A stretch of DNA of 16,175 nt, from positions 1 through 16,175 of the forward strand of contig JBOGIQ010000115.1 in NCBI GenBank assembly GCA_050742535.1. The letters are read 5' to 3'. The translations under genes and the position numbers were made by a program. This document shows, one piece after another, positions 13,751 through 16,175 of this stretch; positions within the stretch are counted from its first letter, which is position 1; each line of letters opens with the position of its first letter. The notes under the pieces were generated by a model, which was not told where the DNA came from, searched no databases, and saw nothing but the letters and a program-made list of their open reading frames with translations. The DNA comes from Gp6-AA40 sp050742535. GTDB lineage: Bacteria; Acidobacteriota; Vicinamibacteria; Vicinamibacterales; UBA2999.

Positions 13751-15990
13751 GCGCTCTTCCGCTCGCGGCGCGTGCCGGCCGATGCGGCGGCGCGGGCGAT
13801 CTTGCGAACCCCGCGGCTGCCGGTGTTGGCGGCCTCTTCGAGAACCGCCGTGGTTTCCGGTGATCCGATCCGCTGCAGCGCCGTTGCCGCTGCCTCGCGC
13901 AGCCGCGCCGTCCTGGACGGTGCCCACCACGTGCCGCGATGGAGAGCGAGCCGCAGCGCGTGCGTCGACTGTGGATCGGCCGTCAAACCGCCCAGCGCTT
14001 CCATGATGTGCAGGTGTGCCGCCGTCATCGCCCCGCCAGGGCTGGTGTTGGACAGGACGTGACAGAGGAGGGGAATCGCCTTGTCGTCGCGCAGCGAAAT
14101 GAGCTGCTGAACGATGGCGTCGCGGGAGGTGCCCCCCGCGCTGAGCGCGCGCTGCAGGATGGCGTAGGCGGCGCCGGACCCGATCTGAACGATGGCGCGC
14201 ACGGCGTCGCGCTGAACCTGTTGGTCGGCGTCCCCGAGCAGGGACTCGAGCTCGGGCAGCGTCTCGTCCCCGCCGAACACCCGCAGCAGGTCGATGGCCG
14301 TGCGGCGCACGGCCGGATTCGTCGAGGTCTTCAGCTGTTCGACGGAGCTGCGGCCAACGGCGCCGAAATCGAGCAGGATCTCGCGCAGCGCGCGGATGGC
14401 CTTGCTGTTTTCCTCAACGGCCAGCGCTTCGGCGAGGGGACGCACGGCTCCGGCGCCAATCGCGTGGCACAGCCGCGCGGCGGCGGCCACGCCACGATCG
14501 TCAGCCGTCCGCAGCTGCGAAACGAGGTGGCGAAGGAGCGGGCCCGTGGACAGCTTGTCCGCGACTCCAGCGGCCGCCGACACCAGGAGGCCGCGCCCGC
14601 CCGCGTGCTGTTCGCGCAGGATTGCCGACGCGAGGCTTTCGACGGCTTCGAGTTCGCCGAGGAGCGCCCGGCGTTCGACTTCCGCCGCCACGATCGCCGC
14701 CAGGGCCGACCAGCGAATCGGGTCGTCCTCGATGCGCAGAAGATCGAGGAGCAGCTGGACGTCCAGTTCGCGCAGCGCGTGGTCATCGATCGTGTCGAGC
14801 CATTGCTGAACGCGCTGCGGCGGGTCGTCGGCCACGCGCTCTACTTCAACGGCGCGCGTTCGTGCGAAGGACAGCTCACGACCGTACTCGTCGGACACGT
14901 ACTTCTTGTCCGAATAGGAGGTCAGCATGTCGGCGGCGGCGCGCCACAGATTGTCGAAGCCCGCTTCCTTGCCGAGATCCGTCGCCCGCGCCTTCCCCTC
15001 GGCGAGCGCGAGCAGCTGTTCCTTCCGCTCCGACTCCGTCACCAGCGCTTCGAATGCATGTGCGAGACGTTCGGTCGCTCCCCGATCGACGGCCACGGAG
15101 TTCGCGACAAACGACGCAATCGTGTCGTCGCTCATGCGATCGACGACAGACGCAGCGACCGCCGCCTCGTCGGGACTGCCGGCTTTCCTCGCCGCGAGCA
15201 CGCCGAGCAGCATCTCCGGGGTCAACCGAGACATCGACGCCGCCATCGTGTCGAGGACGCGCTCGGTATCGATCCCCTCGCGAGCTGCCCCGTCGACCGC
15301 CGTGCGGAGGAGCTGCAGCAGCGCCGCCGCCGTCGCGCCCATGCCGGCACCGGCCAACGCCGGCGACGCCTGGAGCCGCGCGAGCAGCTCGCCGAAGCGA
15401 TCCGGATCGGTCACGGTGGCGACGAGCGCCGCCAGCGCTCGATCGTCGAGGGCGGCCGTTTCGCCCTGCAGGCAGCAGGCAATGATGCGGTCCCACGCCG
15501 CCTCCTCGCCGCCGGCGCGCTCCCGGAGCACTTCCGCGTAGTCGATCTCCCGGATGTCGAGGTGAGTCCGGCCGGACGCGGTCCAGGCTTTGGCCACGCC
15601 GCCGTCCTGGATCAACTCCTCTGGTGCCCGCGACAGGATCAGGAGGAGGGAATGCCAATCCTCGGCCGCGGCCTCGCGCGTGACGCGAAGTTCGCCGACC
15701 AGCCGGTCATGCAGCATTGCAGCAAGTTCGCCGATGGCGGTGTCCGGTCTGGCGGGTGTGCGGCCATCGACGACGAGCATGTCCGGATGGATGCCGAGCG
15801 TGACGTCGCCGGCGGCCGTCAGCCGTTTCCCGGCCGACGTGACGCGCGACAAGGCGGCCGCAATCGCGGGATGCGTGCCGGGATAGAGCGACACGGACCT
15901 CGCGGCAGATTTGCACGCACGGGCGAATTCGGCGAGTGCCGTGCTCTGATCAAGCGGCAGCGGCTCGGCGGCGAGCGCAGAGAAAGTCAT
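13747..15990 (-). CDS. HEAT-repeat protein sharing its N-terminal domain with the adjacent HD-GYP protein
   Basis: This 747-residue, Ala/Leu/Arg-rich, almost wholly helical protein has no signal peptide or membrane segment and is probably a cytoplasmic scaffold. The N-terminus (about 15-155) matches the first domain of the HD-GYP neighbour: RSVSLYPGTHPAIAAAL, VTLGIHPDMLVVDG, IGELAAMLHDRLVGEL. A long helical middle (about 160-480) follows with no recognised family. HEAT-type repeats run from about 500 to the end, for example AVRRTAIDLLRVFGGDETLPELE, VQRDAVRAIVQIGSGAAYAILQ and LREAAATALQRIGSPETTAVLEEA. The C-terminus is basic (TRRERKSA). ATG 15990 has AGGAA almost touching it, too close for a normal ribosome-binding site, and no better start lies nearby. 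It is co-translated with the HD-GYP gene (ATGA overlap), so the two products probably act together. Confidence 0.82.
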   Translation of the reverse strand: MTFSALAAEPLPLDQSTALAEFARACKSAARSVSLYPGTHPAIAAALSRVTSAGKRLTAAGDVTLGIHPDMLVVDGRTPARPDTAIGELAAMLHDRLVGELRVTREAAAEDWHSLLLILSRAPEELIQDGGVAKAWTASGRTHLDIREIDYAEVLRERAGGEEAAWDRIIACCLQGETAALDDRALAALVATVTDPDRFGELLARLQASPALAGAGMGATAAALLQLLRTAVDGAAREGIDTERVLDTMAASMSRLTPEMLLGVLAARKAGSPDEAAVAASVVDRMSDDTIASFVANSVAVDRGATERLAHAFEALVTESERKEQLLALAEGKARATDLGKEAGFDNLWRAAADMLTSYSDKKYVSDEYGRELSFARTRAVEVERVADDPPQRVQQWLDTIDDHALRELDVQLLLDLLRIEDDPIRWSALAAIVAAEVERRALLGELEAVESLASAILREQHAGGRGLLVSAAAGVADKLSTGPLLRHLVSQLRTADDRGVAAAARLCHAIGAGAVRPLAEALAVEENSKAIRALREILLDFGAVGRSSVEQLKTSTNPAVRRTAIDLLRVFGGDETLPELESLLGDADQQVQRDAVRAIVQIGSGAAYAILQRALSAGGTSRDAIVQQLISLRDDKAIPLLCHVLSNTSPGGAMTAAHLHIMEALGGLTADPQSTHALRLALHRGTWWAPSRTARLREAAATALQRIGSPETTAVLEEAANTGSRGVRKIARAAASAGTRRERKSA

Positions 15991-16012
15991 TTCCTGGGCG
16001 ACAGTGTTCGGT

Positions 16013-16026
16013 AATTGCTCACAATT
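16013..16026. promoter_or_regulatory. Short AT-rich dyad upstream of the HEAT/HD-GYP operon
   Basis: AATTG-CTCA-CAATT is a perfect 5-4-5 inverted repeat starting 22 bp before the HEAT gene start codon. It forms an AT-rich island in otherwise very GC-rich DNA, in the 66-bp gap to the preceding gene tail. It resembles a transcription-factor half-site pair, but the factor is unknown and no convincing -35/-10 pair was found beside it. Confidence 0.3.
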
Positions 16027-16056
16027 TCACGGTGGCGGGGACCCGCGTCTCCCCAT

Positions 16057-16175
16057 TTATCGTGGCTTTTTGCCTTTTTCTGCAGCAGGTCCCTTCACAC
16101 TCCTTCGCGGCCGCGGCTTCGGCGCGCCCGATCCGCCTTCGCCGCTTCGCGGCTTCGGCGGGACAGGCATCCGCC
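16057..16175 (-). CDS. Probable C-terminal tail of a gene extending past the right edge
   Basis: Reading leftwards from the right edge, one frame stays open to TAA at 16057-16059 and encodes a Pro/Lys/Arg/Gly-rich tail (for example VPPKPRSGEGG, GAPKPRPRRSVKG, AAEKGKKPR). Such basic disordered ends are common on RNA-binding proteins such as pseudouridine synthases, but 39 residues cannot identify a family. Part of the tail is encoded by the palindromic repeat at 16133-16161, so it could also be non-coding repeat DNA. The stop lies 66 bp upstream of the HEAT gene. Confidence 0.4.
   Translation of the reverse strand, partial: RMPVPPKPRSGEGGSGAPKPRPRRSVKGPAAEKGKKPR
16133..16161. repeat. 29-bp two-tier palindromic repeat (TTC-spaced)
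   Basis: CCGCC-TTC-GCCGC-TTC-GCGGC-TTC-GGCGG is a two-tier stem: five pairs, a TTC/TTC internal loop, five more pairs and a TTC apical loop (GAA on the other strand). Its regularity makes chance unlikely. It resembles dispersed REP-like repeats of high-GC soil bacteria. Only one copy is visible here, although the nearby CTTCGCGGCCGCGGCTTCGG (16104-16123) has a similar composition. Confidence 0.6.

Noticed and set aside
13751..13930. N-terminal extension of the HD-GYP frame
   Set aside because: It lies within the HEAT gene. ATG 13750 forms an ATGA overlap and begins the shared domain.
13939..16014. A 691-codon open frame on the plus strand opposite the HEAT gene
   Set aside because: It mirrors the HEAT coding frame. 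In GC-rich genes the antisense frame is often open. Its product is Arg/Gly/Gln-rich with no recognisable domain.
16013..16026. A lac operator, because the minus strand reads AATTGTGAGCAATT
   Set aside because: The resemblance is to one half-site in a 14-bp dyad. There is no LacI-family gene or sugar operon, so only an unassigned dyad is reported.

Overview
The window looks like chromosomal DNA from a high-GC soil bacterium, most likely Acidobacteriota and probably class Vicinamibacteria. That is an inference. It rests on a DUF3738/TIGR03435 protein (a family expanded in Acidobacteria) next to a BlaI/M56 pair whose M56 protein carries TonB-like domains, on the strong G/C third-position bias, and on the many short palindromic repeats. 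No phylogenetic marker was searched. No rRNA, tRNA, CRISPR array, phage or complete insertion sequence was seen. Plus strand, 1-5434: an RNase E/G-family ribonuclease (65-1675); a secreted DUF3738 protein (1733-2599); then, behind a promoter with a perfect BlaI-type operator (TACTAA-N4-TTAGTA), a BlaI repressor (2715-3098) overlapping by 4 bp an M56/BlaR1-type membrane metalloprotease (3095-5434). The M56 periplasmic part is two TonB-C-like domains separated by a long coiled coil, not a penicillin-binding sensor. Convergent junction, 5435-5556: hairpin repeats and a 19-bp tandem repeat. Minus strand, read from the right edge to 5557: a possible C-terminal tail of a gene off the edge (16057-16175); a HEAT-repeat protein (13747-15990) overlapping by 4 bp an HD-GYP protein (12401-13750); then a six-gene run of subtilase (10776-12323), outer-membrane beta-barrel protein (9916-10779), MGMT-type alkyltransferase (9527-9919), ECF sigma factor (8922-9530), zinc-finger anti-sigma factor (8230-8925) and DUF4097 protein (7256-8233). 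Every junction in this run is a 4-bp ATGA or GTGA overlap. A PafA-like secreted alkaline phosphatase (5557-7170) follows. Three points stand out. First, the HEAT and HD-GYP proteins share a roughly 145-residue N-terminal domain (LY...HP signature), which suggests that paired, co-translated partners form one signalling module. Second, the six-gene chain ties an ECF sigma/anti-sigma switch to a secreted protease, a barrel protein and a DNA-repair enzyme. Third, short palindromic elements have entered reading frames: a 96-bp (32-codon) element with 13-bp terminal inverted repeats lies near the start of the barrel gene, a relative lies in the S1 domain of the RNase, and a third repeat-like stretch forms the tail of the alkyltransferase.
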